The notes: a model not told the origin generated them from the letters alone. 64,000 nt of DNA from Neodiprion pinetum (GCF_021155775.2 NC_060238.1:16840542-16904541), one strand, 5' to 3'; numbered from the stretch's first letter, positions 35,879-47,889 are shown. A program made the numbers and translations.

Positions 35879-38800
35879 AATCCATTATACACTATTCTAT
35901 GGCATTGATATATATCAATAGTAATACCCTACTCATGTTTCCTTGTAATACATAATTTAGTAGAGATTACCACACCACACGAAGCTGTTCACTTTAGATC
36001 CTGTGTCGGAGACTTGTGAGCCATATGAGGAACGTCTCGAATCAAGAAAATTCCGTTGCCTGCATTAGAGTCCCCACACCAGGGTAACTCAACAACAAAA
36101 AGAAGACAATTGATGGACTTCCATTTGTGATCCACGATCATTTTCTAGAGAAGTGAGTACACTTGTTGATGGAAAATTTTTATATTTTATAGTCTGAATA
36201 ATGAATTTATGATTAGAATGACGAATTTTGTCGATGATTAAACAAAACTTGAGCAGGTTTGTTAATACTTGAAGAATACTCAAGCAGGTTTACTGTAAGA
36301 TTTGGAAAATAGTGAAAAGTTGAAGAACTTTGTTATTGAAGGTGAATTTAAGCGCTTACATACCCCTGAAATTTTTAAACAATCGAATATTTTTATAGAT
36401 TTTTTTCTTAAGGTAGTTCTGGAGTTTTTTTTTTATCTTAGGAATCGCCTGAAATTTTAGTATGGTATCGACATTACCTCCAGGAACCCATTCCTATATT
36501 TTTAATTCCATCCACTAATTAGTTTGTGAGATAATTGTAATTAAAAATTGGTCTATTTGTACGCAATGCCTATACCTAGCACATGGACGTATAGGACTTT
36601 GTTCACGGTTTTCATTATAGACGCTAAACGGATCTTAGGATTTTTAAATAAAACCACTATTGTATGCAGTACTATTGTGGGATTATTATTTTAAAAAGTG
36701 GTAATGTTCGACTACTTATTTTTGTAGATATCGACTTGCGAAAGATATCAATTTTACTCGACAAGGAACGGAAAGTGCGGAGACACAGTCAGCTGCAGTT
36801 AGCTCTGACGAAATGACAACAGTGTACGTTGCGGCAAAGTGATGGGCGCGCGGTAAATTCGGGGAATTTGAATCGTGTTTTTTTCTTCAGTTTTAATAAT
36901 TGCGGAAAGGAGTTTTAATGAATTTATTCTCTTAACAAATTGAAATTAGTTAATTCATTCACGATAATATTCAGAATATAAATATGTATATATATTATTT
37001 ATATATATCGTGAATATTATCGTGGATAGTTTTCCATCTCTCTTATACTTATAAAATAAATACCACCAATAAATGAAATGTATGCTCTTTGTCACGCACT
37101 TTTTTTTTTCGTAAACCGACCCTTAAACCTCACTCGAGTTGACATTTACGCAAAACACTGACGTTGACGTTTGAAGCTGCGAATAGTACAAAAACAGGAG
37201 AATTAGGCTGTTGCCACGATTACAGCGCAGCGCTCTGTACATGTAGGGGACTTATCCGTAGATGAGTTGAGATTGTGTAAGATATGCAGAGCGTACAAGC
37301 TCTGTCAAACTTTTCTAACGGACAGCATCATACAAGAATTGGGTTTTAATGTACGCTGCGGCAGAAAATTTTATCTAGTACGTGTACCTCCAGAATTACC
37401 TTAATACTTTTAAGAAATTTTCAAAAATAAATTTGCAAGATAATTCCACTCCGTTACAAAGTTATAGCAATAAATGTGACCAGACATCGGGTTGGGACGG
37501 CTATCTGGTTAACTACCGTGCCCCTCTTGACAGCTGCGGTTCGTATTTCTTTTGTTCGCGAAATTTGAATTTCTTAGAAAACAAGGTCGTTTGTAAGACC
37601 ATCTGCGAAGTTTAAGATTCTAATATTACTTGAAAGTCGTCTTTCGGAGAGTACAGTTCGTGTGTTTCTTTGAAAATTTAAAAAATGTTCAAACGTCGTT
37701 CCACCGATTGCAAAGGACCAAGAGATCATCGTGGTGTTCGTCAAAAGAAGAAGAGAGCTGGTGTGATTGGCAGAAAATAAAGGCAGAGGGGTCAACTTTT
37801 GCCCATAAGCCCGCATTACTTGAGATCGTACAAACGGCATTTAAACCCATCTATGAGGCATTGCGTAGCGATGATTTATTAGAAAAGTGCTTGGGTGGAT
37901 TTACTCAAAGCAATAACGAGAGTCTCAATGCTCAAATTTGGAATCTTGCTCGTAAGTGTACGACAGGAAGTCGTAAAATTGTAGAAATTGCAACCGGCGT
38001 TGCAGTATCTACATTTAATGATGGAGCTCTCAGTTATTTACAAATCCTACAATTACTTGGAATCAGCATTGTGGTTGAAGCGCATAAGTTTTGTGAAAAC
38101 AAAGGTGCTAACCATCGACATACACCAGCATACAATCAATTCAATCTACCAAAGAAGCTAAAGTTGACGAGAGATTGTAGAAAACCATAATAAACACGAA
38201 GATACAACCGAAAGAAGGTGTACAGTACGAAGCTGGAATGGGAGACTAGCCGTAAGTTCACGTTTTACCTACCAGAAATTTTAAACGCGATTTTCTTGAA
38301 ACTATGTTTTTAGACATTGTCAGCACGATAACTCAGTCAATTTTAAATATTTTTTAACTTTTTTTTTTTTATTCTTGATAATTAGTTTATAGTCTGACGA
38401 GACATTTTTTTAATTTTTAGGTAGGACAATTATTTTTAAATTATTAAACACTAATTATTATTTTTTTTTATTAATTACATACTAAAGTTTCTAATACTGT
38501 AATTTATTTATTTAAAAAAAAAATTAAGGTGCCATGGTTTTCGTCAGTAGTCTATTTATACCTGTAAAAAATAATGTTAATATTAAACAAAAAATTTAAT
38601 TTTTATCATGTATAGTTGAAAAGTTAATAAAAAATGTAAAATCAACAATTTAATTTTTTTTTCCCACCATATAACTTTTACAATAAGTTTTCAAATTTAC
38701 TCGGTTATCAGCATGTGCAGAGGTATGTGAGCCCTTAAGAATTCTCGTGTGGAGCTAAAATTTTTTTTTGTTAAAGAATAGACTTGGCGCACATTGTTTG

Positions 38801-41678
38801 AAATTATATTGCACCACTCAAGTAATAACATGTATTTTTCATTGTCTAATACTTAATATTATCAGCACGTGTTTATTCGCAAACTTGTGATCTGTGATTG
38901 ACAAAACGAAAAAAACTATTACACGTTTGAAGTAAATTTTTTTCTAGCAGGGGTAACTACAGAATAAATGTGAAAATTGAAGAAGAAATTGTTAGATGAG
39001 AAAAATTAATGGAAATCAAAATCGAGACCTGCGGAAGGTGTGTACAAAATACTACCTGCACACTAACAGAGTTGAACGGAGTTGATGAGAAAAATTAACG
39101 TGATGATGGCAGGGATGTTTGGTAATCCAATGGATATATGTCCACGGATAGACTTTCACTGGTCCCAGGTTCGATTCCTGTGGTTGTCCACTAATTTTTT
39201 TTAACGAAACATTTCACCTCCAATTTATACATATATATTATGACCAGTATAAAAATTAACATCTTGAAAACGACATTCGTGTTGCATGCATATGTGCATG
39301 CGACTTTACCAAACGATTATGAATGCAAGTATGTCAATAAATCATGTATACGTACCTATAGAATGTTGTGAAACGCTCTTTTATGAACTGCAATGTCGTA
39401 AAGTCCCCAAACAACACCTATCATTGGTTTTTCCGTCGTACGGATCTTTGGGCTCCAATTCTTTGTGTCCGAACACAAAATCTTATTATAAATTACATTT
39501 TTAATATTTCAAATAAAAACCGGAAATTGCTAATTCTCCCTATTGTTCTTTGTCTTAGTCTCCTTCACTTTCTCATTCTCATTCACTCACCGATCGTAGT
39601 GGGTTTGAGGTTGCGGAGCAGAAGGACTTCGATTCAAATCGCCGGTCTGTCGATTAGGTTCTCAATGGCAACTTGCCAAAATGTAAGACGGATCACGCCG
39701 TTCAGGCACCAGGTTGCTGGTCTGTGGTTTGGACACTGGTCTGGCTTCACCTAGACAAGGTTTTCGGCAGTATCCCTTGTCCATCGTGCGAATGCAGGTG
39801 TTTCTACTGCTACTGCCAACCCCCTGCTGTACTCTACTCTTTCTGCCTTGCATTGCAAATATAATTGTGATCAATAAATAATTATTATTATTATTATTTT
39901 CAGTCTCATAGTTTGAATACAAGCTATTCCAAGAGCCATTTTTTGAGTAGTTGAAATCACAGTTAATTACTCATATAAACTTCAGAAGTTTCACATCTAT
40001 ATGTACGTGATTGCCACAGACATATTTTTTATTCACTTATTAGCTTTGTGTTTTATCCTCGTAATAATTACTACTGAATTGAATTCCATGAAATTACCTG
40101 TATCAACTCATTATATTTAACTTTGCAATTAACATTTCCAAACAGTACAACTTTAAGCCTACGATTTGTTATCCAACAGTACAGACTTTGCAAAGATGTC
40201 GGGCCTCTGTCAAATAGAGCAAATCGTATTTTACAATCCTTACTTTTTCTGAGTAATGAAATCTCTGTGAAACTTGGCAAATGATATGACTTAAGATTGT
40301 GCTTATGCAATAAAATATAAAAATTATCTATTCAGTTGCAGTACCGTACCATAACCTCAAATCAAGTTAAAACTCGCTGCAAAGAGGTGAATATTTTTGT
40401 AATATTTCTGAACTTTTCTTAACCAATGTACAGGCACAATCATAAGCTCTATCATTTACTAAGATGTGAAGATATTTCATTACTTAGGAACAAAAAAAAA
40501 TTGTAAAATACAATTCACTGCACTTGACAGAACTAAATTAAGCATCATTTGCCCCTATTATATATACCGTGAGTTTTTCTAACAGTGAAACGACCGTGCA
40601 TCTGAGGCAGGGTAACCGGAGTTACAGCTCATGTTCAGGTTGTGCACTGCATCTCACCACAGTCATCCCAAACATTGAACCTGAACGTTGTCAAAATAAC
40701 CTGAATATTAAGAAATGTGGGAATTGATGAAAAATTGCATTCGGACGATCGACTAAGGCAATAATGAGGCAATTAAGAGTAGGACCGTCATTGGATTCAG
40801 GGATTCATCGTGATAATGAAGCAGTGGGATATGATGCTTAGTCTGAACATGACGTTACCTGCTTCAGATGCACGGATTGTTCCGCCGTTAGAAATCCTCA
40901 CGGTACAATGCATCACTTAGAGTAACGGAATGGTAATAATGTGTATCAAGATCATTTAAGTCTTGCTGGAAGTCAAAGAATTTTATAACTAAAAAATAAC
41001 ATTAAAACTGGTACGGACTGTAGCATATTTACAAGGGTTCCGATAAAGCAGCTTTGTATTTTTTTTTTGTATATTCCACCAAAGTAGTGGTCAACGAGAA
41101 ATGAGTCTTATGATCATTTTAATAATTGTCTTATTCAATTCTGCCCGTTGGTGGTTCTGGTCTAGAGACCTGTTCTGCACATCATGAATTGTTATTTCAA
41201 TTCAAGCAGTCACTACAATTTCTAAATTTTGCAAATCGAGTCACATTTTCTTTGCTTGTGAAACACTTCATATCTATCAATTTCGTATGTGACGTTGTTT
41301 ATTTATCACTCCTGAATGTTATTAAGCGTATTGTACCCCTCAACTCACTTAGTCAAACCTGCTGTTATTTATTAAAACTTCCCCTGAACTTACCATAAAT
41401 CACGAGTTTGCTTAATTTAATTTTTATTTCAACTGAAATAGTTTATCAGTATTTCTTTATGATTATCATTACCTTGCAACATTTTTCACAGATCACTGTG
41501 ATTCTATACTGTAATTTTCTACCCTTGAACTATTCTGCAATTCAGTCCACTCATAACTAAGCAAATTCTTCGGGATAGTTATATTCAGGCAACCCAAGTG
41601 GGCTTGTTGATATTCATGGAAACTCAGGCATGGAATGTTTGTTTCCAAAAGCCATTTAACGTCAATAATTTTTACAGA
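35221..41678 (-). CDS. Unrecognised multi-exon gene, 3' part (four phase-compatible exons)
   Basis: Four minus-strand segments join with GT..AG signals and matching phase: 41678-41523 (52 codons), 40301-40098 (68 codons), 36144-35993 and 35410-35221 (stop TAA at 35223-35221). They give about 233 residues of C-terminal sequence. Recognisable islands are VKWLLETNIPCLSF, CKIRFALFDRGPTSL, LYCWITNRRLKVVLFGNV, FVVELPWCGDSNAGNG and FLIRDVPHMAHKSPT. The composition looks like a soluble folded protein, with no signal peptide or membrane span. I do not recognise the family. An exon 43407-43358 ending CCATCA|GTAAGA is also in phase with the first segment, so the gene may extend further right. The last acceptor (GTGAG|C at 35410) was chosen because it keeps the long frame; using the AG five bases earlier gives a short tail instead. 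The 3.9-kb intron carries the Mutator-like fragment. Confidence 0.5.
35511..35850. mobile_element. ~340-bp MITE with ~75-bp inverted repeats and (TA)n cores
   Basis: The left arm starts near TTCTTATTGCATAGCTTT and contains GATTGAAATAGACATTTTCA; both are found inverted at 35785-35850. The inner part has (TA)n at 35585-35605, and another (TA)n follows the right end. It lies in the last intron of the unrecognised gene. Confidence 0.65.
36960..37024. repeat. 65-bp hairpin
   Basis: CACGATAATATTCA (36960-36973) and TGAATATTATCGTG (37011-37024) are perfect inverted copies around an AT-rich loop. It may be a very short MITE. Confidence 0.5.
37630..38190 (+). pseudogene. C-terminal fragment of a Mutator-like transposase
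   Basis: The frame ends at TAA 38188-38190. The part from ~37740 on shows SWCDWQ, FKPIYEALRSDDLLEKCLGG, FTQSNNESLNAQIW and a Val/Thr-Phe-Asn-Asp-Gly block. I recall this pattern from the C-terminal part of Mutator-like transposases in arthropod genomes. The N-terminal two thirds are missing, and the bases before 37740 read in other frames, so this is a dead fragment. It lies in an intron of the unrecognised minus-strand gene, in antisense. Confidence 0.65.
38191..39124. other. Very AT-rich intronic sequence
   Basis: Long T and A runs (for example 38340-38540 and 38650-38670). No exon is seen. Confidence 0.5.
39125..39190 (+). repeat. tRNA-like sequence (degenerate, Glu-like loop)
   Basis: An intact B-box-type motif GGTTCGATTCC (39168-39178) lies ~15 bases after CTTTCAC, which resembles the anticodon arm of tRNA-Glu. 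A box-like TGGTAATCC is upstream. The acceptor stem pairs poorly and the D arm is off consensus, so this is a tRNA pseudogene or the head of a tRNA-derived SINE. Confidence 0.35.
39590..39900 (+). mobile_element. Retroposon 3' end (SINE or non-LTR tail) with ATT repeats
   Basis: A GC-richer segment ends in AATAAATAATTATTATTATT, the simple tail typical of SINEs and non-LTR retroposons. A loose B-box-like TTCGATTC occurs near 39628. No reading frame of note. The 5' border is uncertain. Confidence 0.45.
40567..40913. mobile_element. 347-bp MITE with ~45-bp inverted repeats, TA duplication
   Basis: CCGTGAGTTTTTCTAACAGT at left is mirrored at right (inverted CCGTGAGGATTTCTAACGGC); the arms continue through CGTGCATCTGAxGCAG. 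TA lies at 40565-40566 and 40914-40915. A diverged partial copy lies at 58782-59040. Confidence 0.7.
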
Positions 41679-44178
41679 CTAAGATTTATGTGTATGTTTA
41701 AAGGTTAATTTACTCATTTTCAAAATCTAATTTCCTCATTGAATGGAAAAAACCAACCAACAAACGATCGCAATTAAAGATGAGTGACTATAGTCACTCC
41801 TGTGCAAATATTTGTGACGCTCTAGTTACCCTGCTGAGAGGATCTCGTGGAGTGAACCCATTAAACTTAAGTCGAGGAGCCAACTGAGAATGGTTATTTC
41901 ACGAGATGCTTTCAGTATCATAATATACAACTGTGAGTTGTAATTATAAAACATTTCATACTTAATTACAACTGTATTTTATAATTGAAAAAAATATTCA
42001 TACCAAACTCAATTGCCATTTGTAATTGGAAACGATTTCAATCCTGATTAAAATTGTATGTCGTTAATAGAGAGAAAATCGGTACTAAACACATGTGCAT
42101 TTACACATATATATGCATATAATTACATGTAACTAGTGATAAAAAATGTTAATACCAATTATAATTTTAATTGGTAATTTAGAAAGACAAATACGAATTC
42201 AAATGATATTTTGTCACTGTGTTTTGTGTAATCATAAATCACAATTAAAATTTGGAATTTGAAATCAGTTTATTAGCTATTTAGAAATGCAGTCAATGTT
42301 GTTGGTAGTCGGGAAAGGAACACAGTCTCTATCTTGCTTGAAGCACTAGAACCCATAATAGAGCTAATTAGAACTCCTAATCTACTATAATCTCAAACAT
42401 TTGCGAATTTAATGATTTACGCCATGGTCTTGTTCATAAGTCTGGACACACCTATACTTTCTCCGTATCGAACAATTCTTCGGTTGGGTTAGTCGCCCTA
42501 ACCCGATGATCATAAACTGGTATTATAGAAACGACTCAATTGAAAAAATGAGAAAATGTCTAGTGTTGTTTTGTATTTGAAATTTAAGAAAAAGATTTAT
42601 TAAATTGTCACTAATTGGGTATCTCCAAAACGGTGTTCTGTAAATGTGCCTGACGTTCAAAATGTTCATAAAAAAAGAAGCGGGCCTATACTATGTTACT
42701 TGATTTTCACAACGCCTTTATGTAATAGTATTCTATAAAATTAATGCAAATTCATAAATTAGCAAATCAATTTGTCTGTAGATCAAACTTTCATAGTTGA
42801 ATTTATTTATATTTTCGTTTAAATGAAAGTTTGAAACTTGGGGTAGGTTTCTATGAATAGAACGCAGAGCGTCAATTAGCTCATGAAATTTTATATTATG
42901 GCTAACGTGTATATCCTGTGAAAAGACTTTTTCTAATATTGTATTAAAAGAGGTTCTTATTATGTTAACATTCCAGATGCAACTATATTAATATAGGTAT
43001 TTATTCAAAAAATCTGAAATGTGCGCATCTCACATAATAATTAAGTTGAGAACAAACATCTGTGTTTACTTATTCTACAATAGTAATTTCAGATCCAGGT
43101 TTCGAATGTTCGACATATGAATATGGCCCCAATTCATTATTATATGAGAGAACTGAAAACGTAGGCAAAGATTACCGTACAAGTCAGAAAACTGTTGACA
43201 GTACTCTCAGTCAATGAAATAATGTAGCCAAGATAGTTGTGTCGAAGACACTTTAAGAAAACACATATCAATTCGTCACTGGTTTGTCGATAACTGCACC
43301 ACACATTGTCTCATTCTAACACTGCACATGTATCTGCCAAACAAAATTAAATCTTACTGATGGTTTTAATTCCAGTGCAAGAAAGCTTAAGGACACCAGC
43401 AGCTCAACTGTGGAACCAATAACAGCCGACTTTTAGTAGTGGAGTGGCTAAATCTATACACACGACACCGGTATGTACGTATAGATGTTCTATTCACTGT
43501 TACTGAGATCGAAATTATCGCTGACTGAACATTGTTTGAGTATGTTACCGTATTCCCACACCAAAGACAAGTCTTGGTGTTTGGTAGAAATGTGAGCCAT
43601 ATTTATGTATCTTTTACTGAGAGTTCTTTAAAGGACCAGCTCTTAGCACGCGCGATTCTACTTGCTTAAAGGAGTACCTTGATCGAATTCAACATTGATG
43701 TATATTTCTCCAAATATTGAAGTCTACGCACTTCTGACGCAAAAAAGGGCTTACAGACCTCATTCTATACGCAATTCTGAAGGAAAACACTCCAACGCAT
43801 TTTTATTTCACGCAGAAATAAAGAAATGACATGGATTCTACGAAATCGCAATAGTACATTCGTTCTTTATTTCTGTATCTAAGGAAAATGTATTGAGCTT
43901 TTTTGCTCAGATTTGCATATAGAATGAGGCTGTTGAGCCCTTTTTTGCATTTGAAATACGTGGATTTCGATATTTGGAGATATATATGTCACTGTCGAAA
44001 TTTACCAGGACACCCACTTAATTTTGAAGTAAACCTTCACTGACAAAAACAAATTCTCTAAAATCAACTGGTTGACAAGTGATCGTAACACTATACCTCA
44101 CACCTATTAGAAATCGCCAGGCCCATTCATAGATTTTTATAGAGATACTTCTACTTTGGTTATCTCCTATAGAGATAG
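41679..44178. other. Long stretch without a confident gene
   Basis: AT-rich. One possible upstream exon of the unrecognised gene (43407-43358, minus) is the only coding hint. Nothing else could be supported. Confidence 0.4.
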
Positions 44179-44184
44179 TCTGCA

Positions 44185-44762
44185 CCACGGTCTTACATAC
44201 AGGTCTGGAAACTCCATTGGAGGGGGTAGGTCGCTTATTGAAACCATTTTTGTGTTCACTAGTCGCCACTAGGTTCGTTGCGATCTTATCAACAGCGGAG
44301 GCGGGGCCGGGGGGAGTCCAGACAAGGCCGTGGTATTCGCATATACATATATGGGTATTCGCTCACTCACGCTCACTCATCGTATTTATTGAGGTTATTG
44401 TTATCCTGGTAACCAGCCCCCTAACACACGCTGCTAAAAGTGGTTCGCAAAATGTCCCTCGATTCTGCCACCAATCTTCACCACTAGTGGCGCTAGTAGT
44501 TGTCTGACAAGCTTGCGCGCGGTCAGCGAGGGCAGCGAGCGTGTCAGAAGTCTACTAGCGCCACGTAGAGGAACTAAAAAACGGGGACAATCGCGTACAA
44601 TTTTTTAGTATACGAGCAGTGGTGAGTGTCAGGGGGCTGCTGGTAACTAAACCACAGCGACAACTGGTGCTGCCGCTAGAATAGAAATTTGCCCTTACTA
44701 AGCGACGCGGATAATCGTGGCTCCCAGCTTAGGAGTTTCCTGACATGTATGTAAGACCGTGG
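44185..44762. mobile_element. 578-bp transposon with CCACGG ends and 6-bp duplication
   Basis: CCACGGTCTTACATACA begins both ends (inverted) and the arms share GGAAACTCC. TCTGCA lies on both sides (44179-44184 and 44763-44768). A younger 226-bp element sits inside at 44414-44639. Relatives: 45239-45785, the 19-bp remnant at 4947 and a fragment near 32255. Six- to seven-base duplications are uncommon; the Dada superfamily has this length, but no transposase is present to test it. Confidence 0.7.
44414..44639. mobile_element. 226-bp hAT-type MITE nested in the 578-bp element
   Basis: The ends CAGCCCCCTAACAC and inverted CAGCCCCCTGACAC are flanked by a perfect 8-bp duplication CTGGTAAC (44406-44413 and 44640-44647). 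The interior is another inverted repeat (TGGCGCTAGTAG and its complement). Confidence 0.8.
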
Positions 44763-44921
44763 TCTGCACGGTCTTACGAAGCTGCTAAAGCCGAGAATGA
44801 AGGACAGCTGGTCTCATAGTGGTCCTCTCTCTGTCGCATGATCAAAAGAGTGGGAAACAGCTGCCAAGCGGCGACTGCGATAAGGCAAGCGGGGAGGTGT
44901 ATACTTGTATAAGGGTATAAG

Positions 44922-45229
44922 CATAGACATATAAAGATAGACTGAGCGCTCTTATGAGCGGCTTGAAGCAAACATTTAAAGGACAGAAATATGCCGGGAG
45001 TCCTCCTTTCTCTCTCTGACGATATTTGTGGCGGGGATCGAGGCGGTAGAGGAGAACGAGGCGAAATTATGCGCCTATATCTATAGCTGTTCCACTTCCA
45101 CTGCTCCGTTGTCTCCCACCATGACGCCGATTGAAAAGAGAGAGCAGTACTCCCGGTATATCTCTGTCCTTCATATGTAATTGTCAGTGCCTCTTATAGG
45201 AGCGGTCAGTCTATCTTTATAAGTCTATG
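44922..45229. mobile_element. 308-bp hAT-type MITE, uninterrupted copy
   Basis: CATAGACATATAAAGATAGA at left and the inverted CATAGACTTATAAAGATAGA at right. A perfect 8-bp duplication GGTATAAG lies at 44914-44921 and 45230-45237. It is the intact counterpart of the split element at 6462-9630. A third copy's right end is at ~45885-45915. Confidence 0.85.
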
Positions 45230-45238
45230 GGTATAAGG

Positions 45239-45785
45239 CCATGGTGGAATTAATAAGGTGTAGTACAGCGCAGACCTTGTGAATAGCCAATAGGAAAGTT
45301 GTACCATTACGCCAGCCATTACAAGCGGGAATTCAAAATCGTTAACTGTCGTCAACGACGTAAACTGTATTTGATTAACAGGAAAATAAATTATGTACCT
45401 TGATTCTGTTACAGAAATATAAATATCATGTGAGGGTCGTGTCAGAGTCAGAGACAAAGCGTATAAATTCCCTTTATGAATATCAAGTTTTATAAGGTAT
45501 ATGTACTCACTTTGGAGATTAGAATCACTCGACACACGAAGTTTTAAACTATGCACTTATTACCCTATTTATATTGTATTTTTGAAAAATTTTAATATTT
45601 TAGATGTGTAGTTTTACAAATCCGTTGTATTATTGACACTTTTACACGTATTCACGTTGTTTCTACCAATGGCTCATGTCTCGTATACATCTATATATAC
45701 AAGTAAAATGGCCGGCGCAATAGTACTGTGCAGTGAACTAAAAAACGCGTCACGAGACCGCTACACCTTATTAATTCCACCGTGG
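45239..45785. mobile_element. 547-bp CCAxGG-end element with 7-bp duplication
   Basis: CCATGGTGGAATTAATAAGG and the inverted CCACGGTGGAATTAATAAGG form the ends. TATAAGG lies at 45232-45238 and 45786-45792. It inserted into the target duplication of the 308-bp MITE, so it is younger. No transposase is seen. Confidence 0.7.
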
Positions 45786-45792
45786 TATAAGG

Positions 45793-46156
45793 CTTATGTG
45801 TTTCTCCCACCAAGTCATCGAATAGAGTGAGAGAGACCGTCTGTAGCCATTATTCTCTCTTTCTTGTCACGGCTTCAGTTTGGTGCATAGAGCGCGCAAT
45901 CTATCTCAATAAGTCTATGGGTACAGTATACATCGTTCACTCTGCCTACCATGCTGGCATTTTCTTCAAAAGTGGTGAATTTTTTCAAAAAAATCAAAGT
46001 GGTCGAAGATTTGAAAATAAAATATTTTTAGTTTAAAACTGAAAAAACACATGAAAATGAATTTCGATTTTTTTTTCCTATTTTCTTTAACGAACTACAA
46101 TTCAACACGAAAAAAAATACCTGGTATTTTATTTGAATATCTGTTTTCGAAAAAGC
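45793..46156. other. Spacer with a fragment of the 308-bp MITE family
   Basis: GCGCAATCTATCTCAATAAG with GTCTATGGG at about 45893-45921 matches the right end of the MITE family. The rest is AT-rich and empty. Confidence 0.45.
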
Positions 46157-46589
46157 TGTTACGTCCGTGGACGTCATTTATTCCCGAGCGGTGAGGAATA
46201 AACTGGTTCGACTTAGCTTTTACGTGCGGGCACAACCAGAAGTTGGGATGTTGAAGATGTCAACCATATATTTGTTTGAAGAGTTTGTGGAATAGTTTAA
46301 ACGGAGTGTGTAGTTCACAATATCAGTAAGAAAAGTTATACGTGAAGTTTTTGAGTGTTGAAATAGAATCGATCGTGTCGAACTTTGGAATAGGAATGCA
46401 ACTGAGATAAATAGGAGTAGACGTAAGGTGCGCAAAATGGTGGGAAATAGAATTAGCTGAGTCGGCAAAAAGCGAGTGGCGTGAGCCAGAATGGAACTAG
46501 GAGAACAGGAATGAGATGATACGGCACTGTAAGGATCGTGGGAGAGCGACGAGATGAGGCAGATGTGTGGCGATTCGCCGGACGTAACA
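46157..46589 (+). repeat. Solo LTR, plus orientation
   Basis: Starts TGTTACGTCCGTGGACGTCA and ends GCCGGACGTAACA. The early block ATTTATTCCCGAGCGGTGAG matches the other LTRs here. The flanks AAGC and ATGC agree in three of four bases. Confidence 0.8.
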
Positions 46590-47781
46590 ATGCTGTGAGC
46601 CAATTTTGAAAAATTTATTGTGTTTGGACAAAAGTTAAGACAAAAATCTAAACACAATCCGAAAGACTGCTTTCAATAAGTACAAACAAATAGAAACTTT
46701 ACAACAAAATCAAAAATGGTTGGGTCAAGGATTGGTCGGTTTCGTATGGAATGCCCCATATATATATTATAAAATTCGTCTCAAGAAGCACAATTATAGA
46801 TCTTTGTATACATGTGACATGTTTACAAGTGTATTACAATACTTGTTAAAAGCCACGTAAGACCGCCACGGCTGTCTACGAAATGATATGAAAATACGTC
46901 ATATCTATTTTAGCGAGAAGAAAAATGCTAGAAAATGTAAATTCGAAAATTTTTGGTAATTTGATAAATTAACGACAGGGTCAGGAATCGAACCTGGTGT
47001 CTAGAGATGCTTTTCCGGAGCCTTACTCCACTATATATATGACGCCACGTGGATTTACAATCAGTAAATGCTTTGACTATGATATTTTTCGATTTCATCA
47101 AAGAGTTTCCCTCTTAGTACGACCCCTGAAAACCTTTCGCAAAAATTTTCACATTTTTTGAACAACTTGTCACCCTATGAATTTTGGAACCCATCTCAAA
47201 AACAACTTTTTTTTTTTTGACAGGTAAAAATATTCTTTCGAAATAAAATATTTTCAGGAAGATGGTATGTTACCACATAGCAAAAAAATGGCTTTTTCGG
47301 TGCTGAAGAACATAAAATTTTAGCAATGATCGGAGATGGTGTTTTTGAGAAAATTCATTCCATCTGAAATTGACTTTTTTTTAATTTTCCTCTTCTATCT
47401 CAGAATTTCCACTGAATCACAGTTTACTAGAAATGAACTAAGGGCTTCTGAAATCCCGCACGTTTTGAAAGAAAAATCGTTGCAATTGGATGATTAGGGT
47501 CGAAATGGAGGTAATTGGAAGAAGAGAGATTTTATTTTCTTTTTCAGAAAAATACAATTTTCATGAAAATTTCAAACCGACGAAACAGTGATAAAAATTT
47601 GTTTATCGCCAAAACGCAAAAATACGTGTCTCATGAAATGGCATGAAGATTGATATGCCAAAGTTACAAAGTGATCGAAGTTAGTCGCCATAGAATCATC
47701 GTTGAATCTATATGGACTGGGTCATACATAGTTTTGTTACCATACAATAGCCTAATAATCATGACTGCATGTTCCGGCTTC
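46590..47781. other. Spacer, no gene seen
   Basis: AT-rich. Apart from the tRNA-like patch at 46970-47040 nothing is recognised. Confidence 0.5.
46970..47040 (-). repeat. Second tRNA-like sequence
   Basis: On the minus strand ACACCAGGTTCGATTCCTGA forms a T-arm with a B-box, preceded by a TGGAGTAAGGCTCCGG D-arm-like stretch. Acceptor pairing is not convincing. It is similar in kind to 39125-39190. Confidence 0.35.
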
Positions 47782-47889
47782 GATTTGCCGCCATGTATGT
47801 AACCTTAAAAATTTTAACAATTGTCGGTAGCAATTGTCATCAACTTGCAACTGTATAAAATTTTTGAGGTCACATACATCGCTGCAACC
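47782..47889. mobile_element. ~108-bp inverted-repeat MITE
   Basis: GCCATGTATGTAACCTTAAA at left and the inverted GCGATGTATGTGACCTCAAA at right, both continuing AATTTTA. No coding capacity. Confidence 0.6.

Noticed and set aside
39125..39190. tRNA-Glu gene
   Set aside because: B-box and a CTTTCAC loop are present, but acceptor and D arms do not pair well.
41126..41398. Plus-strand 90-codon frame
   Set aside because: Not protein-like in composition and lies in the proposed intron between exons of the minus-strand gene.
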